IMG/VR virus record: IMGVR_UViG_3300031722_000181 | Location: 1-21,766 of that record | Length of the DNA: 21,766 bases | Reading direction: 5' to 3' (one strand) | From: a virus | In this document: in pieces, positions 13,192 through 21,217 of the stretch | Layout: each line of letters begins with the position of its first letter | Numbering within the stretch: position 1 is the first letter of the stretch | Notes under the pieces: model-generated | Database searches by the model: none | Told to the model about the DNA's origin: nothing | The model's input: only the letters and a program-made list of their open reading frames with translations | Position numbers and translations under genes: made by a program

Positions 13192-13217
13192 AGTTTAACA
13201 ATCAACCCTACAATAAT

Positions 13218-14429
13218 ATGTCCCTAATTCATGGACTCCTGTCAGTACAAAATGCTGATACTGACGATCTTACAGGAGAATGGCAGCAACATGTGACAGT
13301 TCGTCACGCCAAGGGCATCGGCAACGGTGCTATCTTGTTCGCCCTGATGTCGATGCTGCGGAAGGAGAATGCCGAATCCACCGAGTTCAACTGGTTCGAG
13401 CGCGACCCGGTCCGCAACGACTTCTACTCCAACGCTGCCTTCCTCGTCGGTGATACTACCCTCACCTTCGACGACGCCGCAGCTGGTGCCGTTTGGCAGG
13501 GTCTCTCGCTGAACACCATCCTCGAAAATCAACGTACCGGTGAGTATGTTCGCGTCACTGCGGACCCGACCACCGCGAGCGTGACTGTCGAGCGTGGCCA
13601 CGCGGGCACGACTGCTGCTGCGGTCAACGACAACGACCTCTGGACTCGCATCGCGATCTCCGCTGAGGAAGGTGCTCTCCCGACTCGCTCGGTGTACGAG
13701 AACCCTGAAGAGCTCAAGAACTACGTGCAGACCTTCAACGCTTCGGTCTTCCTGACCAACGCGTTCAAAGGCACTGTGCTGCGTTCCGACCAGGAAGGGC
13801 CTCTACGTGAGCGCCGTCTGTACGCTCTCGAACGCATCACTGGCGACATCGAGAAAGCCTTCATCCTCGGCCGTCGTTCCCGCATCGCGGGCACCAACGG
13901 TTACGTCTACATGACGGGTGGCATCCGCGACGCGATCACTCGCGCCGGTCTGGCCTCGACCAACATCCTCAACGGTCTCGGTGGCACTGGTGTTACCCTC
14001 CAGGCGTTCAAAGATTGGCTCCGCGCCTTCATGGTGTACGGTTCCAACCAGAAGCTCGCTCTGTGCGGACCCAAGGCCTTCGCTGCGATTTCGGACTACG
14101 CCAACACGGCGGCTTCCGGTTTCCGCATCATGAACAACGAGACGGTGTTCGGCATGAACATCACGACCATTGTCACCCCGTACGGTGTGCTGGAACTCAC
14201 CTTCCACCCGCTGCTTCAGGAGATGACTGCCTACCAAGGCGCGATGGTCGTCATCGACCTCCCGAACGTTGTCCAGAAGACGATGGAAACCCTGTTCCTC
14301 GAAAAGAACATCCAGACTCGCGGTCAGGATGCTTATCAGGAGCAGTTCCGCGCCAAGCTGGGCCTCAAGCTCAAGTTCGCGAACGCCTTCGGCTTTGCGT
14401 ACAACCTCGAAAAGATCACCGCCAGCTAA
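13218..14429 (+). CDS. Major capsid protein, SU10-like (DUF5309) type, 403 aa
   Basis: The segment NYVQTFNASVFLTNAFKGTV followed by ERRLYALERITGDIEKAFIL GRR resembles the SU10-like capsid family, which builds the icosahedral shell through an HK97 fold. Later parts (LQAFKDWLRAF, KLALCGPKAFAAISDYA, VTPYGVLELTFHPLLQ, GAMVVIDLPNVVQKTM) fit the A-domain and C-terminal strands of that family. The gene follows the scaffold and is strongly GC-rich. No Shine-Dalgarno is visible before the ATG, only an AT-rich stretch ending ACAATAAT, which is unusual for the most abundant virion protein. The ATG start is otherwise natural, since the frame is open only shortly upstream. Confidence 0.8.
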   Translation: MSLIHGLLSVQNADTDDLTGEWQQHVTVRHAKGIGNGAILFALMSMLRKENAESTEFNWFERDPVRNDFYSNAAFLVGDTTLTFDDAAAGAVWQGLSLNTILENQRTGEYVRVTADPTTASVTVERGHAGTTAAAVNDNDLWTRIAISAEEGALPTRSVYENPEELKNYVQTFNASVFLTNAFKGTVLRSDQEGPLRERRLYALERITGDIEKAFILGRRSRIAGTNGYVYMTGGIRDAITRAGLASTNILNGLGGTGVTLQAFKDWLRAFMVYGSNQKLALCGPKAFAAISDYANTAASGFRIMNNETVFGMNITTIVTPYGVLELTFHPLLQEMTAYQGAMVVIDLPNVVQKTMETLFLEKNIQTRGQDAYQEQFRAKLGLKLKFANAFGFAYNLEKITAS

Positions 14430-14461
14430 GCACTGGTGGTCAGTAGACAAAACCAATAGCC

Positions 14462-14908
14462 ATGCCTAAGATCGTCAGGTCTGCTGCACAAGCTCTCGGT
14501 GCCGAGAAGCCAGTCGAAGAGACTCCCGCAAAGAGTTCCTTCGCTGGCGGCTCGCTCCTTCAGAGGGACACCATACCGGAAACGGCGGAAGTTAAAATCG
14601 CTGACCCAGCCCCAACGGAGCCAACCGCTCCGCAGGCCGGGTTCGAGACCCCTCCCGCCGCAACCGATTCAACCCCCTCCGTTGAACCGAAAGCTGACTC
14701 CACATCGGCAGTGGGTGCAAAAGACCAGCCAGCGCCGACACCAGTGAAAGAATGGAGATTCGTCAAAAACGTTCACACCCACGAGAAGATCGTGCTTGAA
14801 GACGGGACGGAGATGCACTTCAAACATTCACTTTTTGTCATGCATGACCCCGCCCTGGCGGAAAAGATCATCGCCGTAGCTAAACGCTACAACATCGTCG
14901 AACAGTAA
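14462..14908 (+). CDS. Small head-region protein with a conserved C-terminal domain, 148 aa
   Basis: Residues 1-95 are Pro/Ala/Thr-rich and probably disordered. The C-terminal 50 residues (EWRFVKNVHTHEKIVLEDGT, then EMHFKHSLFVMHDPALAEKI) form a compact beta/alpha pattern: a strand, a loop with 'EDGT', then helices. That pattern is common in small proteins encoded after the capsid gene in phages. I cannot give it an assigned function; a decoration or head-completion role would fit the position. No Shine-Dalgarno is seen. Confidence 0.6.
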   Translation: MPKIVRSAAQALGAEKPVEETPAKSSFAGGSLLQRDTIPETAEVKIADPAPTEPTAPQAGFETPPAATDSTPSVEPKADSTSAVGAKDQPAPTPVKEWRFVKNVHTHEKIVLEDGTEMHFKHSLFVMHDPALAEKIIAVAKRYNIVEQ

Positions 14909-14941
14909 CCCTCAACTCAACCCACAAAGAAAAGGTCTATC

Positions 14942-15106
14942 ATGAGCACGTCTCCTTCGAAGCCTGAAAAAGGCTCCCAGTCTCCTGTCTCTTCGCCTGA
15001 AGAGCAGCAGAAAGTCCTTGGCGGTATGCCTCCTCTGAAAAACGAGGACCAGATCAACCAAGAGAACTCGCCCAAGAAAGCCCCGGACATCGTCCGAGGC
15101 CGCTAA
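14942..15106 (+). CDS. Very small hydrophilic protein, 54 aa
   Basis: The gene starts MSTSPSKPEKGSQSPVSSPE and ends PKKAPDIVRGR. It is Ser/Pro/Glu/Lys-rich, probably disordered, with no membrane segment. AAAGG lies 6 bases before the ATG, one of the clearer ribosome-binding sites in the head region, which supports it as a real gene. It lies just before the terminator at 15128. Function is unknown. Confidence 0.6.
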   Translation: MSTSPSKPEKGSQSPVSSPEEQQKVLGGMPPLKNEDQINQENSPKKAPDIVRGR

Positions 15107-15127
15107 GCGGGTTGGTTAATACTCACG

Positions 15128-15165
15128 AGTGGCGGTTCTTGTTTGACAGGAGCCGCCACTTTTTT
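15128..15165 (+). terminator. Strong intrinsic terminator after the head genes
   Basis: AGTGGCGGTTC (15128-15138) and GAGCCGCCACT (15150-15160) form an 11-bp stem with one G-U pair and an 11-base loop, followed by TTTTT. It lies 21 bases after the stop of the 54-aa gene and ends the head transcript; the adaptor gene begins 12 bases later. Confidence 0.85.
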
Positions 15166-15176
15166 ATGCCTACACC

Positions 15177-15821
15177 ATGACGTTTGACGAAGCCATCGCC
15201 AGTTTGACTGTGACCGTCGATCGTGACGATCTCGTCTCGACGTATCCAGGCTTTCTCAACCGGGCAGTCCGTGAGACCGCGCTGCGCTGGAATTTCCCGC
15301 AGATGAAGACGACAGGAACGGTCACGATTGCCTCCGGGGCAATGACAGTCGCGCTCCCGAGCGACTTCAAAGCATGGCAGAGTCTCCGTTTCCCCGCGTC
15401 GGTAGTAATTGGTTCGGCACCCCCGGTCCAAGTTCCGGTTTATACCCGCGAAGAGATCGAGCGGCTTTCCCCAGCGTTTCGGCCTACGCTCTACCTCATT
15501 TTCTCGCAGGACAACGGAGGCTACCAAATCACCCTCCCAGCCAATGCAACGGCGAGTAACGTTTTCACGGTCTACTATTTTGCGTACCCAGCAACTGTGA
15601 CCGATACGACGCTGACCACTCCGCTGCTCCGAGACTATGAAAATCTGGTTATTTCGAAAGCGCGGTCCCTCATCTTCGAATCGATCAACGACCCAGTGTA
15701 CGTCGCTCACGAATCTCAGTTTGTGAAGGACCTCACGGACCTCACAGGTGCCAGCATCAAGTCGGCTTTCATCAAATCGACGAAGCCTCATGCTGACCCA
15801 GATGGAGAACAACCGTCATGA
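15177..15821 (+). CDS. Head-to-tail adaptor-like protein, 214 aa (paralogue 1)
   Basis: The N-terminus is helical (DEAIASLTVTVDRDDLVSTY). A beta region with MKTTGTVTIASGAMTVALPS DFK follows, then VYTREEIERLSPAFRPTLYL and a Pro-rich strand (YYFAYPATV), and finally a helix (LLRDYENLVISKARSLIFES). This layout is typical of P22 gp4-like or related phage adaptor proteins that join the portal to the tail. The gene lies right after the terminator, and its stop overlaps the start of the next gene by 4 bases (ATGA). The next gene is a clear paralogue. The adaptor call is by layout and order. Confidence 0.65.
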   Translation: MTFDEAIASLTVTVDRDDLVSTYPGFLNRAVRETALRWNFPQMKTTGTVTIASGAMTVALPSDFKAWQSLRFPASVVIGSAPPVQVPVYTREEIERLSPAFRPTLYLIFSQDNGGYQITLPANATASNVFTVYYFAYPATVTDTTLTTPLLRDYENLVISKARSLIFESINDPVYVAHESQFVKDLTDLTGASIKSAFIKSTKPHADPDGEQPS

Positions 15822-16489
15822 CCCTCGCTGATATGCAGTCCTTGGTGCATCACGCCACGAAGAAGGATGGGCTTCTTGGTGCGATTCCCACGCTTATGAA
15901 CGATGCGCTGAAGCAGATTCAGCAGCGCCGGTCTTGGTCGTGTATGAAGAACATGATTACGCTAACCATCCCTTCGGGACAATCTTCAGTCGCACTCCCT
16001 GCCACATTCAAATGCCCCCAACGCGGAAAGAATCCGCTGAAGGGCAGCAACCCGCTTTCGGTTGTTGGATATGTTCCTTGGGTCCTCGTCACGAAGCAAG
16101 AGCTCGAACGGTTGCAGATGATCGGCCAGACCACAACCGATCGGCGGGCTTCAATTTTCCAAGAAGGTGGTGTCTGGAAACTCACGATGGCCGGGTATCT
16201 GGCAGGTTTCGTTTTCAGCGCACCGTACGATACGACTTTCAACCTCGACGCGTACTCGTATCTCCCGAAGCTAACCGCTGCGGCAGATACAAACGATTTC
16301 CTTGAGCAGTACCCACAGATGGTGCTGGAGCTCACAAAAGAACTCGTCTATGCGCTCGACGACAGTGACGACAATGACGACGCGATCCAGCGTGCCCACA
16401 GTCGCTACGATGATGAATTCCAACGCTGCTCGATAGACGACGCAAACCGCGAGGTCTCGGGCCGCGACATCCGCATGGGAGGAAATTAA
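15818..16489 (+). CDS. Head-to-tail adaptor-like protein, 223 aa (paralogue 2)
   Basis: It has the same layout as its upstream neighbour: a helical N-terminus, MKNMITLTIPSGQSSVALPA TFK, an EELER-like helix (TKQELERLQMIG) and a C-terminal helical region. Residues 41-65 of the two proteins line up without a gap, with 13 of 25 identical. The end is acidic (DDSDDNDDAIQRAHSRYDDE). Translation is coupled by ATGA. One could be the portal-side adaptor and the other a second ring, as in phages that use two adaptors, or the pair could be recent duplicates with divided roles. Confidence 0.65.
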   Translation: MTLADMQSLVHHATKKDGLLGAIPTLMNDALKQIQQRRSWSCMKNMITLTIPSGQSSVALPATFKCPQRGKNPLKGSNPLSVVGYVPWVLVTKQELERLQMIGQTTTDRRASIFQEGGVWKLTMAGYLAGFVFSAPYDTTFNLDAYSYLPKLTAAADTNDFLEQYPQMVLELTKELVYALDDSDDNDDAIQRAHSRYDDEFQRCSIDDANREVSGRDIRMGGN

Positions 16490-16490
16490 C

Positions 16491-17201
16491 ATGGCTCTTC
16501 TAGGCTCCGATTTTTTACCAACTGATCCAGCCGATAGTTCGGCGGTTTCTCAAGGTGCGGCGTATATCCGCGACCTAAAGCAGCGGCTGAAGGACTTCGT
16601 CGGGGTAAGCTTTAACCCCGAAACAGGGGCAATTCTGACAGAGGCGATTCCGAACGCAGTTACAACCCCCTACGGGGAGGCAGGAACGGTCTATACTTCT
16701 ACAGGCCCGAGTTCTGCTCCTGTATGGGGGGCCACCCCAGGAATCCAGGTCGGGGCAATCATGATGTGGCCAACGAGTACAGCCCCAACGGGATATTTGC
16801 TCTGTCAGGGTGGAACTCAGAATATCGCGGACTACCCAGCCCTCGCAGCCCTCACCGGAACGAATTTCGGTGGGGACGGGGTCACGACGTTTGGAATCCC
16901 CGATCTCCGTGGTCGGGCTCCAGTCGGGATTGGCACTGGTGATGCGACGGACGCAACTCTCTGGGTGCTATCCCAGAAAAAAGGGAGCGAGGGGCATATT
17001 TTGGTGCTCGATGAGATACCGTCACACGCCCATGGCTTCAAAGCGGCCAGTAACAATACCTCAGGAGCATCTGGGGCACAGGCAGGTGATTCTTCAGCTA
17101 TTCGGCAGGAGACGGACCTGACAACAGCCTACGTAGGTGGGGGCAAGGCACACACAAGTCTCCAGCCCAGCATTGCGCTGGCTTTCATCATCAAGACCTA
17201 A
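16491..17201 (+). CDS. Phage tail collar domain protein, 236 aa
   Basis: Residues of about 83-135 match the tail collar domain: VGAIMMWPTSTAPTGYLLCQ, then IADYPALAALTGTNFGGDG and FGIPDLRGRAPVGIGTG. The C-terminus carries SLQPSIALAFIIKT, the typical end of collar or short-fibre proteins. The N-terminal 80 residues (AYIRDLKQRLKDFVGVSFNP) are helical and likely attach it to the tail. GGGAGG (16477-16482) lies 8 bases before the ATG, an excellent ribosome-binding site. Such proteins form collar fibres or the tip of a fibre. Its location between adaptors and tail-hub genes fits. Confidence 0.8.
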   Translation: MALLGSDFLPTDPADSSAVSQGAAYIRDLKQRLKDFVGVSFNPETGAILTEAIPNAVTTPYGEAGTVYTSTGPSSAPVWGATPGIQVGAIMMWPTSTAPTGYLLCQGGTQNIADYPALAALTGTNFGGDGVTTFGIPDLRGRAPVGIGTGDATDATLWVLSQKKGSEGHILVLDEIPSHAHGFKAASNNTSGASGAQAGDSSAIRQETDLTTAYVGGGKAHTSLQPSIALAFIIKT

Positions 17202-17207
17202 CCCGTC

Positions 17208-17963
17208 ATGAGACGTAAAGATGGAGCATTCGAAGCGGTCATCACAGCCCCGACACTGGGGCTGATTACGCGCATCCCCGGAAACCAGATCGACCCACGG
17301 ACGGCGACGGTGGCGTCCAACATGCGATTCGATCAAGGCGTGGCTCGAAACGCCGAAGGCTATGGGCTCCTCACGACGAAGCCGCCGCTCGAAACCCAGC
17401 CCAGTCTGATCTTTCAAGGGGAACTCGCGCCGAAGAACAACCAGCGCCAAATCCCGGCGATTTTCGCCACGGAGCAGCGCCTCTGGTCGGTCCTCCGTTG
17501 GCCCGTTGGCTACGCGCCTCCGACGATCGTAGGTATCATCGATGTCACGGACACAGCATTCAAATCAGCAGTAAACGCGTTGGGAGGTGCAGTTTTCTAC
17601 GTTCGAGCGTATGCAGGATCATCTTCAGTGGATACGTTCTTCACATGGGATTCTGGCCTAAACCATTTCCGTGTAGAGGACTCTTCGATAGCTGTAGCTA
17701 GCGATCTGCTGGATGTTACAGCTTTAGTTCAAGGGTTGGCTGGGTCTATTGTCTATGTTGCGTTTTATATACAAGCTGGATCAAGCAATTATTTCTTCCA
17801 TACAGGGGGCCCAATGGCATTAGAAGTGTCCGCTTTGCCGGTCCCAGCGATGGTGAACTCGACGCTGGTCGAAGCCTATTCAGGTGGCCCGCAAGAAGTA
17901 ACAATTCAGGATAATACCATTTTCCAATTCCATATAAAGGCCCGGTCGCTAGGAGGTTCTTAG
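17208..17963 (+). CDS. N-terminal part of a tail-hub-like protein, probably split, 251 aa
   Basis: Residues 1-100 (AVITAPTLGLITRIPGNQID, then ASNMRFDQGVARNAEGYGLL and PAIFATEQRLWSV) have the N-terminal pattern of phage tail-hub or tail-tube B-like proteins. Such proteins would normally continue for several hundred residues. Here the resemblance stops near residue 105. The rest (about 17530-17963) is a beta-rich, Ser/Gly-rich segment of lower GC with no recognised family. The C-terminal part of the hub appears to be carried by 19039-21216, after two unrelated genes. The break looks like an insertion, or the tail protein has been rebuilt. No Shine-Dalgarno is seen. Confidence 0.55.
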   Translation: MRRKDGAFEAVITAPTLGLITRIPGNQIDPRTATVASNMRFDQGVARNAEGYGLLTTKPPLETQPSLIFQGELAPKNNQRQIPAIFATEQRLWSVLRWPVGYAPPTIVGIIDVTDTAFKSAVNALGGAVFYVRAYAGSSSVDTFFTWDSGLNHFRVEDSSIAVASDLLDVTALVQGLAGSIVYVAFYIQAGSSNYFFHTGGPMALEVSALPVPAMVNSTLVEAYSGGPQEVTIQDNTIFQFHIKARSLGGS

Positions 17964-17965
17964 AT

Positions 17966-18646
17966 ATGATCCCAAAGCTCATACATTTACTCTGGATCAA
18001 TCGGAACAGTAAGCCTATCCCGGCTTGGTGTGCCCCCTACATTACTAAGTGGCGTGCCCTCCACCCAGGCTATATAGTCTCAGTTTGGGGGCTAGATGAG
18101 GTTCGTAGTCTGCAAGATGACATGTTTGAAAAGCTTTGGGCTGATATAGAGACGGACGAAGCCGCTATTTGTAACCTAATTCGAATGGTCATTATCCACA
18201 AGTTCGGTGGGATATATGCAGACATCGACACAGAGCCAATTAAGAGCTTCGAACCCCTACTTAGTTGCCCTAATCTGGGAGTCGGGCGCTTTGGGCCAGC
18301 AGATAAATTTGAAATCAATCTATTCTTCGCGGAACCAAATAACCCGGTTCTGGAGTTCGGCATCGACTTTTATAAAAAATCGAATCCTGACCTATATAGA
18401 TTTGGGGGCCGAACTCCCCTTATCATGGATGCGATGGATAAAAGCTACCCAGCTTCTATAACCAAATACCCCCAGTCCTATTTCCAAGGCCACGTTGCTA
18501 CGCCTGAAACGTACTCACTCCATTGGCCCCACGCTCTCCGGTCATGGCACGAAGCCGCAGCACGGCAGTATGCTAAACTCCGCAACATCCCAACAGTGAA
18601 GCCCGCGCCAAAGGCTTCTCCGTTGGGAATTGACCCACAAATTTAA
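17966..18646 (+). CDS. GT32-like glycosyltransferase, 226 aa
   Basis: The N-terminus IPKLIHLLWINRNSKPIPAW is the start of sugar-transferase DXD (GT32) enzymes. DEAAICNLIRM, then FGGIYADIDTEP with Asp86 and Asp88 provide the metal/nucleotide-sugar motif. Such enzymes move a sugar from a nucleotide donor to an acceptor; in phages the target may be host envelope glycan, a virion protein or DNA. No signal peptide or membrane segment is visible, so it acts in the cytoplasm. AGGAGG (17951-17956) lies 9 bases before the ATG. G+C by hand count at 18121-18240 is 52 of 120, well below the structural genes, suggesting recent transfer. It sits inside the tail operon. Confidence 0.82.
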   Translation: MIPKLIHLLWINRNSKPIPAWCAPYITKWRALHPGYIVSVWGLDEVRSLQDDMFEKLWADIETDEAAICNLIRMVIIHKFGGIYADIDTEPIKSFEPLLSCPNLGVGRFGPADKFEINLFFAEPNNPVLEFGIDFYKKSNPDLYRFGGRTPLIMDAMDKSYPASITKYPQSYFQGHVATPETYSLHWPHALRSWHEAAARQYAKLRNIPTVKPAPKASPLGIDPQI

Positions 18647-18671
18647 CTCAGTAGCTTGGAGAGACCAAACC

Positions 18672-19037
18672 ATGAGCGAAGATTCTACCAGTCCCTTTAC
18701 AGAGAATGCCTTCCTTCAGAAGATGGCAAAATCTGTTGAACGCATCGAACTTCGGCTTGTCGGCGATCCCGATCTGCAATCAACTGGCCTCGTGCAAGAC
18801 GTCACGGTACTTCAGCGCCAGCAGGAAGAGACAGCCAAAATCCTCGAACGGGTTGTGGAACGTTTGGATGGGATGGATAAGGTGATCGTTGCCCGCGACG
18901 ATATTGTGACCAAATCGACGCTCAAGAAATGGGTGGCTGTGGCTTGTGTTGTGATGCCGGTCCTTGGTGGTGCTGTGACATGGCTGTGGAATAACGGCTT
19001 TGTTCACATCACCTTGAACTCCGTTCATCATCCTTAA
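18672..19037 (+). CDS. Coiled-coil protein with a C-terminal membrane segment, 121 aa
   Basis: Residues 25-75 form a charged heptad-like region (LQRQQEETAKILERVVERLD). Residues of about 87-106 (WVAVACVVMPVLGGAVTWLW) form one membrane span near the C-terminus. This fits XhlA- or holin-like small phage proteins, or a tail-associated membrane protein. I do not recognise an exact family. GGAGAG (18658-18663) lies 8 bases before the ATG at 18672, which I prefer over an in-frame upstream start. The stop is one base before the next ATG. It lies between the glycosyltransferase and the large tail gene, so it may belong to the inserted block. Confidence 0.6.
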   Translation: MSEDSTSPFTENAFLQKMAKSVERIELRLVGDPDLQSTGLVQDVTVLQRQQEETAKILERVVERLDGMDKVIVARDDIVTKSTLKKWVAVACVVMPVLGGAVTWLWNNGFVHITLNSVHHP

Positions 19038-19038
19038 C

Positions 19039-21216
19039 ATGGCCGATCTCTACGCAGACATTCAGCAGATTTACGACTACGGTGCCACGATCGTCTCACC
19101 GGGTCGCCGCGTTGTCGCGTCCAATTTTATCGACAAAGTTCTATTTGCCCACCCCGATGCCCCACTGCTCTACTGGAATGGGACAGGGGACGCCAAGAAA
19201 GTCCCTGGTCTTCCAGTAGGCGAGTTTTATCGGGGTGTAAATGTGTTTCAAGGCTATATCATGGTGTGGCGGGGGAACGTTCTAAAATGGTCCTCTACGA
19301 ACGACTACACTGAATGGGTTCCGGTTGGGTCCACAGCCACCTCGTTCGTGTTCACTCTTGCTGCGCCCTTTGTGAGGGGGGAGAGCGGCGTGGAAAGCAC
19401 GGCTTACATGTATGTCAACGAGTCACCGCTCGGGATTGTAGTAGGCCAGTATCTCCGTATTGACTCTGACCCGAACTACGATTTCTTCCTAATAAAAACA
19501 GTGCTTCCGGTGATCGAGGCTGAGGGCGCGGTGTCTGGGAAGCAAACGGTTGCAGCTGGGGCTACGAAGCTCCTTTTTCTAAATAGCTTTGTCGCTTACA
19601 AAGAGGGAGCCCAGCTATACTTCAAGGATAGCTCGGCTACATTGGAGGTTCAAAGTGATGCCGTGGATGTTACAAGTTTCTCGATCCCAGTAGTTGAGGA
19701 TTTTACGGTGCCCGACATTGGCTCGACTGTTACAGTTAGGTGTACCCAGGTAGGTGGGGTCCCGAGCGGGTATGTTTCTGTCGGGCGCGGCACAGCCCCT
19801 GGTCAGGACATCTATCACATTGAAGGTGTAGAAACCATCTCGGTGACAGAGACAGTTACGTCCGTGAGCCCGCTGGACAACAGTGACACGAGCACATCCG
19901 ATATAACGACCAAGTACACGTCACTGACCTTGAAACGCATCGGGGTTGGGTCTGTCGATGCTGCTGCGCATGTCGCTGGAGAGTATATCGTTGCTCAAGT
20001 TAGTATTTCAGTTAAAAATACTTCAACTGTTATAGCGGTAGGCTCGTTTGTGACTGCCCTTAAAGAGCGGTGGGGCTTTACTGTTGAGCCTCTTGATTTC
20101 ACAGGGGCAAGTGATGCAACGAAAGTGTTCCCGAAGGACGACACGACAGTCTTCACCATAGACGCCAATGGAGCTGGTGAAGTTGTCAATGCTGGGGCTG
20201 CGATCAATGGCGAGATTCTCCATTTCGATACGCTTAGCGATTATGGATACCTCTTCAAGCACCGCTCTATCCAGTCTGTCCAGTATGTCGGAGCCGACCA
20301 AGGCACGTTCTATATCCGAACAGAGGTCTCAGACGAAGGCCTGCTTGGGGAATACTCTTTTGTGAAGGTCGGAGTTGATAAAATGTACCTCTGGGGCAAC
20401 AAGGAGATATACAGCTACGCGGGCGGGAACCAGCTCGTGGCGATTGGCCAGACTCACACAAAGCAACTCTTTGCCGAGGTCGATAAGTCGAAAGCTAACC
20501 AGATCATAGGCTACCACAATGAGAAGGACCAGGAAATCTGGTTTATATACCCGGTCAAAGCCCAGGCAGGATACGGGCCTCTCCGTGTATTCGTTTACAA
20601 CTATGTTGAGGACTCCTGCACGATCGACAACTACTTAACTGATCTACAAGCGATTACGGCAGCCTCAAGGGTTGAATGGGCGGAAGACGTTATTTGGTCT
20701 CGTGCGAAAGGCACCTGGGAAGCCCCGACTTCATGGGATATGGCAGCGACGTGGGATGAGCTCGGGGCGGACGTTGATGAGTCGTACACGCTTATTGGGG
20801 CTGAGACGGAGCCACTCAAGACCAACGGTCCAGCAGTACTTGTCCACGGTGCAGGAACCTACAACCGGCTTGGTGTGGAGTACGAGTGCATCTGGGAAAC
20901 AGCTGACCTCGATGGTGGAGACGCGATGACGTGGAAGTATATTGACACAGTACTAGTCAGCTTGCAGGTTAAAGCTGCGCTCACTGGAGCACCCACTCTC
21001 GAACTATACGTCGGAACCAAAAAAGACTATGATGACGACATCGTCTGGTCCGAGGCTCGAGCTCTTCAAGTGCAAGGCAACGGAAATTACACGACCAAAG
21101 TGAACATCCAGCGAGCAGGCAAGTACGTTCGGATTCGGTTCCGGTCGAACACGGCTGACATCCAGTGGCGTGTCTCGCAGGTCCGGGTGCTCGGGCGCTC
21201 TGGTGGGGATATGTAA
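19039..21216 (+). CDS. Large tail-hub / tail-tube B-like protein, 725 aa
   Basis: The N-terminus (VVASNFIDKVLFAHPDAPLL, then YWNGTGDAKKVPGLPVG and GYIMVWRGNVLKWSSTNDYT) has the repeated strands of phage tail hubs resembling P22 gp10 or T7 gp12. The centre (YSFVKVGVDKMYLWGNKEIY, then NEKDQEIWFIYPV) fits a beta-propeller, and the C-terminal 150 residues look like an added beta-sandwich domain. It likely forms the tail tube or hub below the adaptors. The usual N-terminal segment found in such proteins seems to be missing here and matches instead the start of the protein at 17208. No Shine-Dalgarno is seen before the ATG (one base after the previous stop). Confidence 0.65.
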   Translation: MADLYADIQQIYDYGATIVSPGRRVVASNFIDKVLFAHPDAPLLYWNGTGDAKKVPGLPVGEFYRGVNVFQGYIMVWRGNVLKWSSTNDYTEWVPVGSTATSFVFTLAAPFVRGESGVESTAYMYVNESPLGIVVGQYLRIDSDPNYDFFLIKTVLPVIEAEGAVSGKQTVAAGATKLLFLNSFVAYKEGAQLYFKDSSATLEVQSDAVDVTSFSIPVVEDFTVPDIGSTVTVRCTQVGGVPSGYVSVGRGTAPGQDIYHIEGVETISVTETVTSVSPLDNSDTSTSDITTKYTSLTLKRIGVGSVDAAAHVAGEYIVAQVSISVKNTSTVIAVGSFVTALKERWGFTVEPLDFTGASDATKVFPKDDTTVFTIDANGAGEVVNAGAAINGEILHFDTLSDYGYLFKHRSIQSVQYVGADQGTFYIRTEVSDEGLLGEYSFVKVGVDKMYLWGNKEIYSYAGGNQLVAIGQTHTKQLFAEVDKSKANQIIGYHNEKDQEIWFIYPVKAQAGYGPLRVFVYNYVEDSCTIDNYLTDLQAITAASRVEWAEDVIWSRAKGTWEAPTSWDMAATWDELGADVDESYTLIGAETEPLKTNGPAVLVHGAGTYNRLGVEYECIWETADLDGGDAMTWKYIDTVLVSLQVKAALTGAPTLELYVGTKKDYDDDIVWSEARALQVQGNGNYTTKVNIQRAGKYVRIRFRSNTADIQWRVSQVRVLGRSGGDM

Positions 21217-21217
21217 A

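Noticed and set aside
12601-13217. Group I intron carrying the endonuclease VII gene
   Set aside because: I could not see the conserved core elements or a split capsid frame that would be rejoined; a free-standing nuclease gene explains the layout.
18630-18671. Upstream extension of the coiled-coil membrane protein gene to 18630
   Set aside because: The extension overlaps the glycosyltransferase end and carries no start signal, while the ATG at 18672 has GGAGAG 8 bases upstream.
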